Positions 17,187-25,492 are shown, counted from the first letter of the stretch. The stretch: 64,000 nucleotides of DNA from Phycisphaeraceae bacterium (GCA_019636535.1 JAHBXK010000002.1:1-64000); one strand, 5' to 3'. The notes: generated from the letters alone by a model not told the origin. Numbers and translations: made by a program.

Positions 17187-19223
17187 TCACAACACCGGCA
17201 CGCCGATCTCTCGCAAGTACTCGAACGTCGCGTCGTATATCCCGGGCGTCCTTGTCGGGTCGCTCGCATCGCCCTTCGGAACGACGACAACCATCCCTTG
17301 CCGTGCCCGGGTGAGCAAAACACGATACGCGTTCTTCAAGTAAGCCTGTCGCTCAACCTTGCGGATCCGCTGCCACCGGTCGCCGCGGAAGCTCCAGTGT
17401 TCCCAGCCCGCAAGTGTGTGCCGGAAGTCCCCATCCCATACCACACAGGCCCAGTCCACTTCCAGCCCCTGTACATGGAACTCCGTCGCCGCATCCTCCA
17501 AGTAAAACGAGCTCCGCACGTCCTCACGCGGATGCAGGAACCAGTGCACCGGGTCGATGTCCACGCGCACGTCAATCGCGTGCGGTTTGAGCCGCTGCGC
17601 CTGCGACGACACGACCATGCCGTAGCGCTCGTTGCCCCGGGCGCGTTCGCGCAGCCATGCTTTGGCTTGAATGAGGTCTCGCGTCAGGACGATCGGGTAC
17701 CGATCGCGAATGCTTGCAAAGGAACTTCTCGCCGCTGCACGGTCGATGTCCAGCATCGCCTTCACCCAACCCGAAACGTGCTCGGCCCGGAAAGATCGCA
17801 TCGACACGGACAGATGCAGACTCTCGTGCGTCTGCACGTACTTGTGTCCCGCGAGCAGACCGAGCGCATCGCCCGCCGCGTATTCCGTATCGGTCAGGTG
17901 CGGCGACAGGTGCACGTGCCAATGTGGGAAGTCGGAGCGAATCGCGCGGAGCCACTCTCCGATCCCGGCCTCGCCGGTGTTGATCTCCTGTCCACCGCCC
18001 ACCAGACAGACGATCACGGCCCAGTCTGGATGCCGGTCCATGCAAGAGATCAAGAACGCCGGTTCGGACATCGCGAAGTTGGTGTGTCCCTTCTTCCGTT
18101 GCATGAACGCCGCGGTCTGCTCCAGATTCCACGCGCGTTGAGCCTCATCGAACAACGCGACGTGTTCGACGGGGGGCCTGGTCCCATCGCGGATGCATTC
18201 ATCACGAAAGTGATGCACGTTCTGAATAAACGCACGTACTTCGCTTCGGGCCTCGCCGAGCGTGACCCGCTTGCCCGACGCCCGTGATCGCTCCGCGCGA
18301 TCACGGGCCAGCGCTTCGCACAGGATCTTAACCAGTGGCCCGTTCCCAGAAAGAAAGACGCTGTAGAGCTCGCTCGCCTTGTCGTGGTGCTTGGTAGCGA
18401 TATCCAGACCCACGAGCGTTTTGCCCGCACCGGGAACGCCTGTCACAAAGCAGATGGCCTTGTGCGGGCCCGACCGGGCCGCGCGGATGACCTCGTCGAT
18501 CCGCGCGGTGGTCTGCGTCAGGTTGATCGCTTCGGCCTCGCGCCGGGAGATGTCCTCCACTCTGTGGCCGCCGTAAAGGGCCAGCGCGGCTTCGATAATT
18601 GTCGGTGTGGGGCTGTACCGTCCGACGGCCCATTGCCGTGCGTCGATCGCAGTGCCCGCGCACCACTCCTCAACCGAGCGCAGAAGCCCGGTGAGCGTCG
18701 CCGCCGTCGCGCACAGCGGTCGGACCACACCATCGTGGTCGCTCGCGATGACCGCTTGCACGGCGCGGTCCTCGGCAGCCGTCGCTACGAGCACCGGCAC
18801 GATGGTCGCGCGGTGGCTGGTGCTGTGGAAGTTCTTCATGTCCAGCGCATAATCCCACACCTGGTTGAGCGCATCAGCGCCGAACTCGCGTTGGCCGACC
18901 TTGAACTCCAGCACGTAAACCGCAGCGCCAAGCACCAACAGCACGTCGATGCGCTTACCCATCCGCGGCACGGCAAACTCAAAGGCAATCAGGCCATTGC
19001 CCGGCGCTTGGGCAAGAGCCGCGCGCATGACGGTGATCTGGGCCATCCACGCGTCCCGCTGGGTGGGCTCGATGGCAAACGAAGAAGAGCGAGCGAGCCG
19101 ACCCAGCACGGTGTCGTCACTCTCTGCACGGAATGCCTCGATGCTCGACGCGTAGTACGCGCGATCGAGACGAGGTATCGGATGTTGCTGGAGAGCGTCC
19201 GCCATGTCCGACCAGGGTAACAT
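17187..19223 (-). CDS. PD-(D/E)xK nuclease fused to DUF2075 (SF1-type) helicase/ATPase
   Basis: 678 residues. Residues 78-125 have a PD-(D/E)xK-like site: IDVLLVL (D93), VLEFK (E106, K108) and NQVWDY (Q121, Y125). The DUF2075 helicase domain follows, with Walker A GVPGAGKT at 262-269, Walker B ALFDEAQ near 357-362, a motif V-like segment VQGLEVDWACVVWDGDF and a motif VI-like YRVLLTRARQGMVVVVP near the end. The protein should therefore bind ATP and may translocate on and cut nucleic acid. Stand-alone members are often found among anti-phage genes; a defence role is inferred from that and from the adjacent restriction-enzyme relic. ATG 19205 is an alternative start. A divergent small gene begins 40 bases away. 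Confidence 0.85.
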   Translation of the reverse strand: MLPWSDMADALQQHPIPRLDRAYYASSIEAFRAESDDTVLGRLARSSSFAIEPTQRDAWMAQITVMRAALAQAPGNGLIAFEFAVPRMGKRIDVLLVLGAAVYVLEFKVGQREFGADALNQVWDYALDMKNFHSTSHRATIVPVLVATAAEDRAVQAVIASDHDGVVRPLCATAATLTGLLRSVEEWCAGTAIDARQWAVGRYSPTPTIIEAALALYGGHRVEDISRREAEAINLTQTTARIDEVIRAARSGPHKAICFVTGVPGAGKTLVGLDIATKHHDKASELYSVFLSGNGPLVKILCEALARDRAERSRASGKRVTLGEARSEVRAFIQNVHHFRDECIRDGTRPPVEHVALFDEAQRAWNLEQTAAFMQRKKGHTNFAMSEPAFLISCMDRHPDWAVIVCLVGGGQEINTGEAGIGEWLRAIRSDFPHWHVHLSPHLTDTEYAAGDALGLLAGHKYVQTHESLHLSVSMRSFRAEHVSGWVKAMLDIDRAAARSSFASIRDRYPIVLTRDLIQAKAWLRERARGNERYGMVVSSQAQRLKPHAIDVRVDIDPVHWFLHPREDVRSSFYLEDAATEFHVQGLEVDWACVVWDGDFRHTLAGWEHWSFRGDRWQRIRKVERQAYLKNAYRVLLTRARQGMVVVVPKGDASDPTRTPGIYDATFEYLREIGVPVL

Positions 19224-19263
19224 CGCAGAGCCGCTGGCACGGCATCAACAAGGAGCGGGTTCC

Positions 19264-19500
19264 ATGGTTGCCGTCATGACCGACGTTCTCCTTTCTGAAT
19301 ATGAGACCCTTATCGCCGTTGTAGGCGAACACGCGTCGGACGATGAGATCGTCGCCGCCCTCGTGCGAGACGCCGATTGGACCGAACAGGGCGCTCGCGA
19401 GGTGCTCCAGATCACCCGAACGTACGGAGCCAGCATTCTCCGCAACGCGCTGGCTCTCGCCTCCGCAATGCAGATTGAGGACGGCGAAGCTGGGTTGTGA
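19264..19500 (+). CDS. Small hypothetical protein, divergent from the nuclease-helicase
   Basis: 78 residues from ATG 19264, chosen because AGGAG sits 8 bases upstream (19251-19255); a frame back to 19204 exists but overlaps the neighbouring gene. The sequence is acidic and helical-looking (ASDDEIVAALVRDADWTEQG, AREVLQITRTYGASILRNAL), with no cysteine motif and no membrane segment. The function is not recognised. It lies head-to-head with the nuclease-helicase, with only about 40-58 bases between them, so a shared regulatory region is likely. Confidence 0.7.
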   Translation: MVAVMTDVLLSEYETLIAVVGEHASDDEIVAALVRDADWTEQGAREVLQITRTYGASILRNALALASAMQIEDGEAGL

Positions 19501-19530
19501 TCGGCGCTGCGGGTTCCGATCACGCGAGTC

Positions 19531-19590
19531 TTCGGCCCCCAGCGGGGGTCGCGGAATGTCGCCAGGGTGAAGCCTGCGCTTCGCGGGCGC
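19531..19590. repeat. Interspersed hairpin repeat, copy 2
   Basis: This element has the same core as 16561-16588 (TTCGGCCCCCAGCGGGGGTC then GCGGAATG), followed by GTCGCCAGGGTGAAGCCTGC and GCTTCGCGGGCGC, which can form a second hairpin. The two copies lie about 3 kb apart, around the remnant, nuclease-helicase and small gene. Confidence 0.75.
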
Positions 19591-19725
19591 AACCCCCCGT
19601 GGAAGCGTCTTTCCTCATCCACTTCCCGCCCCGGCAGGGGCGGAGGAGCCAATCCCCATTCACGTCACGTGACCGCAGGCCGCTGCCACGCGCGCATGTG
19701 CATGAGCTCGCACGCACTGAAGTGT

Positions 19726-20268
19726 TCAGGCATCACGCGACGCGCGCAGCACGCCGAGAAAATACGTGGGCGGAAAGTCGGCCGGGTCGGTCATCGCTTC
19801 AACGCGGTTTGGACCCAACTTCCTGTTCAGGATCTCAACGCCTAGATCCCAGTCCGATCGACCGGGACTTGCGGTGAGCAGCAGGAGCGCGAACCCCGAC
19901 CCTCGGCAAGGCGTGTTCGTCAACTTCGACACATCCTTGATCAGTCCGAACGCCCCCGGGTCTTGGACGGTGCTGGCAAACGTCCACAGTGTGCCGCGCT
20001 GCTTTCCGATGCGCCAGTGCTTCAGTTCAATCCATGCCGTGCGACCATCGGCCATGTGCACGGCAACATCGACTCGACCACCGTCAACCCTGACCTCTCG
20101 GTCCACACGCTCGATCCCGAGCATGTTCGCATCGCGATGAAGGAGGTGAATCAGTTCGCCCTTGAACCACCCCTCAGCCTGAAACTCGTAATAGTCGAAC
20201 GTCCTCAACCGATCTGCCAACGTGGCGAAGTGCTCGCGGATGTGGGGGATGAGCGGCGAGATGGTCAT
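19726..20268 (-). CDS. Putative PD-(D/E)xK-fold nuclease
   Basis: 180 residues from ATG 20268 with GAGGTG upstream. The arrangement GWFKGEL (E38), VDREVRVDGGRVDVAV (D67) and TAWIELKHW (E81, K83) matches the restriction-endonuclease-like active site E...D...ExK. The remainder (GAFGLIKDVSKLTNTPCRGS, FALLLLTASP) fits the alpha/beta core. No DNA-recognition or ATPase domain is present. Together with the nuclease-helicase 0.5 kb away it makes two probable nucleases in one small island; whether they act together is unknown. No standard family name is recognised. Confidence 0.7.
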   Translation of the reverse strand: MTISPLIPHIREHFATLADRLRTFDYYEFQAEGWFKGELIHLLHRDANMLGIERVDREVRVDGGRVDVAVHMADGRTAWIELKHWRIGKQRGTLWTFASTVQDPGAFGLIKDVSKLTNTPCRGSGFALLLLTASPGRSDWDLGVEILNRKLGPNRVEAMTDPADFPPTYFLGVLRASRDA

Positions 20269-20723
20269 GGTGCAGTCACCTCAAGCCTAATCAAGTCCTC
20301 CGTCCCGCTCCTGGCACCCATCAACGGAAGACCGCGCCGATTCCCCCCGTCCGGTAACTCCCCACCGAACACCCCCTTCGACCCCAACCCCCCAACCCAA
20401 ACCCGCCCCTCCCACGCACGCCGTCCGCCCCGGCGCTCGCCTCCCCGCCGCCCTTGGTCGATGCTGCTCTTGCAAGCGCTGCCCCGCGCTCTGCGCCATC
20501 GTCCTTCTTCCCGTCCAGCCCGGCCGGTCCAACCTCGACCGCCTTCCCTTTCCACTCTCCGCCTTCCTTCCTCCCTTCCGCCTCTCCCGCCGCACACACG
20601 TCCATTTCCGACCGATCCAGAACGAACGAACCCCCGGCGGAGTATCAACACTCGCCACGCACACGCACCCGCCCCCACGCAGCGCATAACGTCCCTCTCA
20701 GACCAAACCCAGGAGCCCGTTCC
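20269..20723. other. glmS upstream region, extremely C-rich, no gene seen
   Basis: 455 bases in which the + strand is strongly C-rich (long runs such as CCCCAACCCCCCAACCC). No ORF with a credible start and no obvious promoter hexamers were found. AGGAG at 20711-20715 is the ribosome-binding site of glmS. Confidence 0.5.
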
Positions 20724-22565
20724 ATGTGCGGAATCGTCGGATACATCGGGTCCAAGCCCGCCCAGCCACTCATCCTCGAAGGGCTCAAGAGACTCGAGTA
20801 TCGCGGCTACGACTCCGCCGGCATCGCCTGCATGGACAACGGCAAGATCACCGTCGTCAAAAAGGCCGGCCGCGTCGCCAACCTCGAAGCCGAACTCGCC
20901 AAGACCGGACCCCTCAAGGGCACCATCGGCATGGCCCACACCCGCTGGGCCACCCACGGCGGAGTCACCGACGCCAACGCCCATCCGCACCGCGACGACA
21001 AGGCCGGCATCGCCGTCATCCACAACGGCATCATCGAAAACTACTCCGTCCTCAAGACCTACCTGCAGGACAAGGGCCACGTCTTCAAGAGCGACACCGA
21101 CACCGAAGTCCTCGCCATGCTCATCGGCGAACTCTACTCGCCCAGCGAAGGCGTCGACCTCGAAGCCGCAGTCCAGGCCGCGCTCCGCGAAGTCACCGGC
21201 GCATACGCCATCTGCGTCATGTGCGAAGGCGAGCCCGACACCATGGTCGTCGCGCGAAAGGGCGCGCCCCTCATCGTCGGCATCGGCGCGGGCGAGTACG
21301 TCGTCGCCTCCGACGCATCCGCCATCGTTGCGCACACCACCCAGGCCTTCCCCCTCGACGATTACAACGTCGTCAAGATCACACGATCCGGCTTCCGCAC
21401 CAGCACCACCACCAACGCCAACGTCACGCCCAAGGTCATGCAACTCGAAATGGACCTCGAGCAGATCGAGCTCGGCCGCTTCGAGCACTTCATGCAGAAG
21501 GAAATCCACGAGCAGCCCAAGGCCGTGCGCGACTGCTTCCGCGGCCGGCTGCACAAGGAAGACGGCAAGGTCATCCTCGGCGGGCTCTCGAACTTCGCAA
21601 AGGAACTCGTCCGCGCTCGCCGCGTCGTGCTCGTCGGCCAGGGCACCGCGCTCCACGCCGCCATGATCGGCGAGTACATGCTCGAAGACCTCGCCAAGGT
21701 CCCCGCATGCGCCGAGTACGCCAGCGAGTTCCGCTACCGAAACCCCATCATCGAAGACCGTACCGTCGCCATCGCCGTCAGCCAGAGCGGCGAGACCGCC
21801 GACACGCTCGCCGCGCTCCACGAGGCACGCGACCGCGGCGCGCTCGCGCTCGGCGTCGTCAACGTCGTCGGTTCCACCATCGCGCGCGACACCGACGCCG
21901 GCGTCTACCTCCGCGTCGGCCCCGAGATCGGCGTCGCCAGCACCAAGGCCTTCACCGGCCAGGTCGCCGTCCTCACGCTCATCTCGCTCTTCATGGCCCG
22001 CCGCCGCGTCATGTCCGCCGATCAGTGCGCGCGATGGATCGAGCAACTCGAATCCATCCCCGAAAAAATCGAGCGCATCCTCGAGCAGGACGCCCGAATC
22101 CGCAAGGTCACCGAGCGCTACGTCGAACGTGACAACTGGCTCTTCCTCGGCCGCGGCTACAACTACCCGACCGCCCTCGAAGGCGCGCTCAAGCTCAAGG
22201 AAATCAGCTACATCCACGCCGAGGGAATGCCCGCCGCCGAAATGAAGCACGGCCCGATCGCGCTCATCAACGACGGCATGCCCGCCGTTTTCATCGCCAA
22301 CCGCGGGCGCCAATACGACAAGGTCCTCTCGAACATCGCCGAGGTCCGCGCCCGCGGCGGCCACGTGATCGCCGTCGCAACCGAAGGCGACGACGACATC
22401 CGCCGGCACGTCGAGGACGTTCTTTACGTCCCGGAGATCATCGAGCCGCTCTCGCCGATGCTGACGGTGATTCCGCTCCAGTTAATGGCGTATCACGCGG
22501 CGGTGATTCGCGGCCACGACGTGGACAAGCCGCGGAATTTGGCGAAGAGCGTGACGGTTGAGTGA
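20724..22565 (+). CDS. glmS: Glutamine-fructose-6-phosphate aminotransferase (isomerizing)
   Basis: 613 residues. It makes glucosamine-6-phosphate from fructose-6-phosphate and glutamine, the first step toward UDP-GlcNAc for cell envelope and glycans. The N-terminal glutaminase begins MCGIVGYIG, Cys2 being the nucleophile, with RLEYRGYDSAG and HTRWATHGGVTDANAHPH. Two SIS domains follow (AVSQSGETADTLAAL, GVASTKAFTGQV, GRGYNYPTALEGALKLKEIS, EGMPAAEMKHGPIAL) and the protein ends KSVTVE as usual. AGGAG at 20711 supports the start. Codon third positions are mostly C until about 22.4 kb and then mostly G, marking the GC-skew switch. A parS-type palindrome lies 18 bases after the stop. Confidence 0.98.
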   Translation: MCGIVGYIGSKPAQPLILEGLKRLEYRGYDSAGIACMDNGKITVVKKAGRVANLEAELAKTGPLKGTIGMAHTRWATHGGVTDANAHPHRDDKAGIAVIHNGIIENYSVLKTYLQDKGHVFKSDTDTEVLAMLIGELYSPSEGVDLEAAVQAALREVTGAYAICVMCEGEPDTMVVARKGAPLIVGIGAGEYVVASDASAIVAHTTQAFPLDDYNVVKITRSGFRTSTTTNANVTPKVMQLEMDLEQIELGRFEHFMQKEIHEQPKAVRDCFRGRLHKEDGKVILGGLSNFAKELVRARRVVLVGQGTALHAAMIGEYMLEDLAKVPACAEYASEFRYRNPIIEDRTVAIAVSQSGETADTLAALHEARDRGALALGVVNVVGSTIARDTDAGVYLRVGPEIGVASTKAFTGQVAVLTLISLFMARRRVMSADQCARWIEQLESIPEKIERILEQDARIRKVTERYVERDNWLFLGRGYNYPTALEGALKLKEISYIHAEGMPAAEMKHGPIALINDGMPAVFIANRGRQYDKVLSNIAEVRARGGHVIAVATEGDDDIRRHVEDVLYVPEIIEPLSPMLTVIPLQLMAYHAAVIRGHDVDKPRNLAKSVTVE

Positions 22566-22583
22566 TGCCCGGAATGGGGGGTG

Positions 22584-22609
22584 GGGGGTGTTCCACGTGG
22601 AACACCCCC
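22584..22609. promoter_or_regulatory. parS-type centromere site (ParB-binding palindrome)
   Basis: The core TGTTCCACGTGGAACA (22589-22604) matches the general bacterial parS pattern TGTTNCACGTGNAACA at all defined positions and is extended by five G and five C into a perfect 26-bp palindrome. ParB loads at such sites near the replication origin to segregate chromosomes. No parA or parB gene is in the window. A GC-rich terminator for glmS is an alternative or additional role, but no T-run follows. Confidence 0.75.
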
Positions 22610-22628
22610 TCTGCGATGCGCACGACGC

Positions 22629-22660
22629 TATATTTGTCTTGACAAGTTAATTTGTCATGG
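22629..22660. other. AT-rich stretch with inverted repeats, possible unwinding element or operator
   Basis: In otherwise GC-rich DNA, CTATATTTGTCTTGACAAG and TTAATTTGTCATGG contain TTGTC-TT-GACAA (22634-22645) and TGACAA-N6-TTGTCA (22640-22657). A TTGACA hexamer at 22639 could also be a -35 box for the gene at 22784. Its position 20 bases from the parS palindrome and at the skew switch suggests an origin unwinding element; this is inference. Confidence 0.4.
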
Positions 22661-22783
22661 TGAGGTATGGTTGGGTGGATGGGCTTGCACGGCTGTGGAA
22701 AGGCGTTGCGAGGGACGCGGGCGTGTGGTAGGGTTGTGCTCGAGGATCGCGGTCGCGGTTCTCGCAACAAGGAGAGAGAGACG

Positions 22784-23422
22784 ATGTCGGAAAGAAACTC
22801 CGCGCTGGCTGCCGCGTGCCTTTCGATCGGCTTGGTGAACGCGTGGGCGCCCGAGGCGAAGGCGGGCATGCCGGTTCAGGTGACGATCGAGTCGAACCTG
22901 CTGGGCGATGTGACGAACGCGATGCTTCTGCTCTCGAACCCGGACGCGAGTTCGGGCGTGCCGGGGTTTCTGATTGCCGATCCGGCACTGGCGGGGGGCG
23001 TGGTTCCCGGCTGCTGCCTGACATGGATGATCTTCGACGGCGTATCAGCTGCTAGTTTCGGCAGCGGGTACGCGATGCTTGGGCTGACGCAGCACACGGA
23101 CGGCACGCGGAGCCTGGTCGTGAGCGGGAACAACCTGACGCACTCGCACGGGCTGAGTTTTGAGCAGGCGTTTCCCGGCTGGACGGAGGGCGCTCTGATC
23201 GACGAACTGCTGTCGGGCGGAGCGGGCGGCGAGGCGTTTCTTCGGACCAACTTCGCCGTGCTGTTCACGCCGCACGGGGCGGAGGCGGACGCGGTGAGTT
23301 TCTCGCTGGGTGCGCCGTTCGGGACGTTGAGGCTGGATGTCACGGTGATTCCGTCGCCCGGGGTCGGGGCGCTGGTGTCGCTGGGGTTGATCGGTCTGGT
23401 TCGGCGTCGCCGGGTGTCGTGA
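22784..23422 (+). CDS. Exported PEP-CTERM-like protein
   Basis: 212 residues from ATG 22784, preceded by AAGGAGAG. It has a signal peptide (about residues 1-27, ending PEAKAG) and a compact mature region without a recognised domain (QVTIESNLLGDVTNAMLLLS). The C-terminal tail, VIPSPGVGALVSLGLIGLVR followed by basic residues, is a PEP-CTERM-like sorting signal: a Pro motif, a hydrophobic helix and an Arg cluster. Such proteins are sorted by exosortase, which is not encoded here. The stop overlaps the GTG start of the following glycosyltransferase. Confidence 0.8.
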   Translation: MSERNSALAAACLSIGLVNAWAPEAKAGMPVQVTIESNLLGDVTNAMLLLSNPDASSGVPGFLIADPALAGGVVPGCCLTWMIFDGVSAASFGSGYAMLGLTQHTDGTRSLVVSGNNLTHSHGLSFEQAFPGWTEGALIDELLSGGAGGEAFLRTNFAVLFTPHGAEADAVSFSLGAPFGTLRLDVTVIPSPGVGALVSLGLIGLVRRRRVS

Positions 23423-24561
23423 AGCTCAGCGTCTGCATGATCGTGCGGAACGAGGAGGGCCGGCTGGCCCGCGCGGTGGAGTCGGTGCGCGGGGTGGCGG
23501 ACGAGGTGGTCGTCACGGACACGGGCTCTACGGACGGGACGGCAGCGCTGGCGGAGCGGCTGGGGGCGCGGGTGACACACTTTGAATGGTGCGATGACTT
23601 TGCGGCCGCGCGGAACGCGTGCGCGGCTGCCGCGCGCGGGGAGTGGATTCTGTGGCTGGACGGGGATGAGCGGCTGAAGCCCGGGAGCGGCGGGGCGCTG
23701 GTTGCGGAGCTTTGGGCGAAGAACGTCATCGCGTATCAGATGCTGCGTGAGGAGTTTGTGTCGGAGGATGCGGGGGAGCCGATCGGCGAGATGCACGTGA
23801 TGCGGCTGATGCGACGGGATCTCCCGTTGAGGTTCGTGGGGCGGATTCACGAGCATCCGTCGCCGTGGCCGGTGGACCTGGCGTTGCGGACCGGTCGGCG
23901 TGTGCATCTATCGTCAGCGCGGTTGCAGCACTGGGGGTACACGGCGGAGCGGCTGCCGGAGAAGTGTGCGCGGGCCGCGCGGCTGTGCGAGATGGAGTTG
24001 CGTGAGCGGCCCGGGCAGTTGTACTACTTGATCGAGCTGGCGCGGGCGCTGCTGCAGATCAACACGGCTGAATCGGTCACGGCGGCGGAGGGGCCGTTGC
24101 GTGAGGCGACGGCGATCATGCTGTCGCACCGGGATGATCCGACGCCGCCGATGCCGCTGGTGAGCGGGCTGATCGAGCAGTTGCTGGCGATACGTGAGAG
24201 CCGGGCGGTGGACGTGGACGGGTTGCTGGAACTGGCGGGGAGGTGGTTTCCGCGGAACGTGCCGCTGGTGTGGGCGACTGCGCGGGTGAGGTGTGAGCGG
24301 GAGGAGTGGGGCGAGGCGGAGCGGCTGCTGCGCCGGTTGATCGAGATGATTCGGAGCGGGGATCACGACCGGTTTGCGCCGTTCGATCCGCGGCTGCGTG
24401 AGGACGCGCCCTTCAATCTGGGTGTGTGCCTGGTTCGGCGGGCCGCGCTGGACGAAGCGGAGGCGGTGTTTGCGGGGTTGGTCGGGAGCGCGAGGCGCGG
24501 GGCGGACGCGCAGCGGAACCTGGAGGCGATTCGATCACTGCGCCGGCGCTTTGGGGCGTAG
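23419..24561 (+). CDS. Glycosyltransferase family 2 with C-terminal helical-repeat region
   Basis: 380 residues from GTG 23419, which overlaps the preceding TGA (GTGA), so translation is probably coupled. The GT2 fold occupies residues 1-230: KLSVCMIVRNEEGRLARAVE, VVTDTGSTDGTA, FAAARNACAAAARGEWILWL and the DGDER metal/donor motif. The second half is helical with TPR-like spacing (LVSGLIEQLLAIRESRAVDV, CLVRRAALDEAEAVFAGLVG). The pattern resembles the TPR-linked GT2 proteins common in planctomycetes. The last 27 bases overlap the convergent gene at 24535. Confidence 0.88.
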   Translation: MKLSVCMIVRNEEGRLARAVESVRGVADEVVVTDTGSTDGTAALAERLGARVTHFEWCDDFAAARNACAAAARGEWILWLDGDERLKPGSGGALVAELWAKNVIAYQMLREEFVSEDAGEPIGEMHVMRLMRRDLPLRFVGRIHEHPSPWPVDLALRTGRRVHLSSARLQHWGYTAERLPEKCARAARLCEMELRERPGQLYYLIELARALLQINTAESVTAAEGPLREATAIMLSHRDDPTPPMPLVSGLIEQLLAIRESRAVDVDGLLELAGRWFPRNVPLVWATARVRCEREEWGEAERLLRRLIEMIRSGDHDRFAPFDPRLREDAPFNLGVCLVRRAALDEAEAVFAGLVGSARRGADAQRNLEAIRSLRRRFGA

Positions 24562-25254
24562 GTCGGTACGGCGTCGGCGGAAGGAGGCGAGGGGGGAGAG
24601 CGCGAGGATCGCGGCGGCGGGAGGCGCGGGGATGGTGAGGACGAAGGCGCCGATGATGGAGTCGTTGCCGCCGGAGGTTGGGTTGCCGGCGGTGATGAAG
24701 GTGTTGATCTGCAGGGTGTAGGTTTCGCCGGGCGTGAGCATGACCGGGCCGGGGCCGAGGGGGTTGAAGGCCGAGTCGCGGAGCGTGACCGAGCCGGCGT
24801 CTGCGCCGGCGATGGATCCGGTGCGCGCGATGAAGGCCTGGAAGGGAACGGCGCCGTCGAAGACGACGGAGGTGGAGAGGTTGATGCTGGAGGAGATGCT
24901 GCCGGAGTAGTTGACGGTGTCGAAGGTGGCGAGGGCGAAGATGTCGACGAGGAAGCCTCCGTCGCCGGCGGTGTCGATTCGGTTGACGGCGATGCTGACG
25001 GTGAGGTCGGCGACGACGTTGAGGCCGTCGCCGATTCCGCCGCTGGTGGTTCCGCCGCCGCCGTCGGCGAGGACGGTTCCGAACGGACCGCCGTTGTTGA
25101 AGCCCATGAGCGGGGCGTTGTCGGAGTTGCGAGTGGCATCGCCGCTGGCGAAGCCTGTGTACGGGGCGATGCCGAACGTTGTCGCGGAGAGGGCGGGCGC
25201 GGAGATGGCGGCGAGGCCGAGGACGGCCGAGAGCGAGGAACGGACGGGGAACAT
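24535..25254 (-). CDS. Exported PEP-CTERM-like protein
   Basis: 239 residues from ATG 25254 with GGAGG upstream. The signal peptide is FPVRSSLSAVLGLAAISAPA then LSA. The mature part is Gly/Ser/Thr-rich and beta-type (FALATFDTVNYSGSISSSIN, LTPGETYTLQINTFITAGNP). The C-terminal PAPPAAAILALSPLASFRRR is a PEP-CTERM-like signal. No enzymatic domain is recognised; it is probably a cell-surface or matrix protein. Another frame on the same strand runs on from the kinase region but is not coding. Confidence 0.78.
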   Translation of the reverse strand: MFPVRSSLSAVLGLAAISAPALSATTFGIAPYTGFASGDATRNSDNAPLMGFNNGGPFGTVLADGGGGTTSGGIGDGLNVVADLTVSIAVNRIDTAGDGGFLVDIFALATFDTVNYSGSISSSINLSTSVVFDGAVPFQAFIARTGSIAGADAGSVTLRDSAFNPLGPGPVMLTPGETYTLQINTFITAGNPTSGGNDSIIGAFVLTIPAPPAAAILALSPLASFRRRRTDLRPKAPAQ

Positions 25255-25492
25255 TGGGGAGCCTCCGGAGAGAGTGGTGTGTGAGCGCGGGTGGTGCGTC
25301 TCACTCTCCGCCGGGCCGGCAGGGGCAGCGTACACGCGCGTGGCGTGGGGATGCAAGGGGAAAGTTGCGTGCGGGTGCATGCGGCGCACGACGGGGTTGG
25401 TCGGGCGAGAGGTGGGACGTGGTCCAAGCGCTTGTGCGACAAGGCGTAGCGAGCGGCGTTTGCGCGCTGGTTCGTGAGGCGATCGGGAGGGG

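Noticed and set aside
20269..20723. Possible glmS ribozyme or riboswitch upstream of glmS
   Set aside because: The region is low-complexity C-rich DNA with no glmS ribozyme core; such ribozymes are mainly known from Firmicutes.
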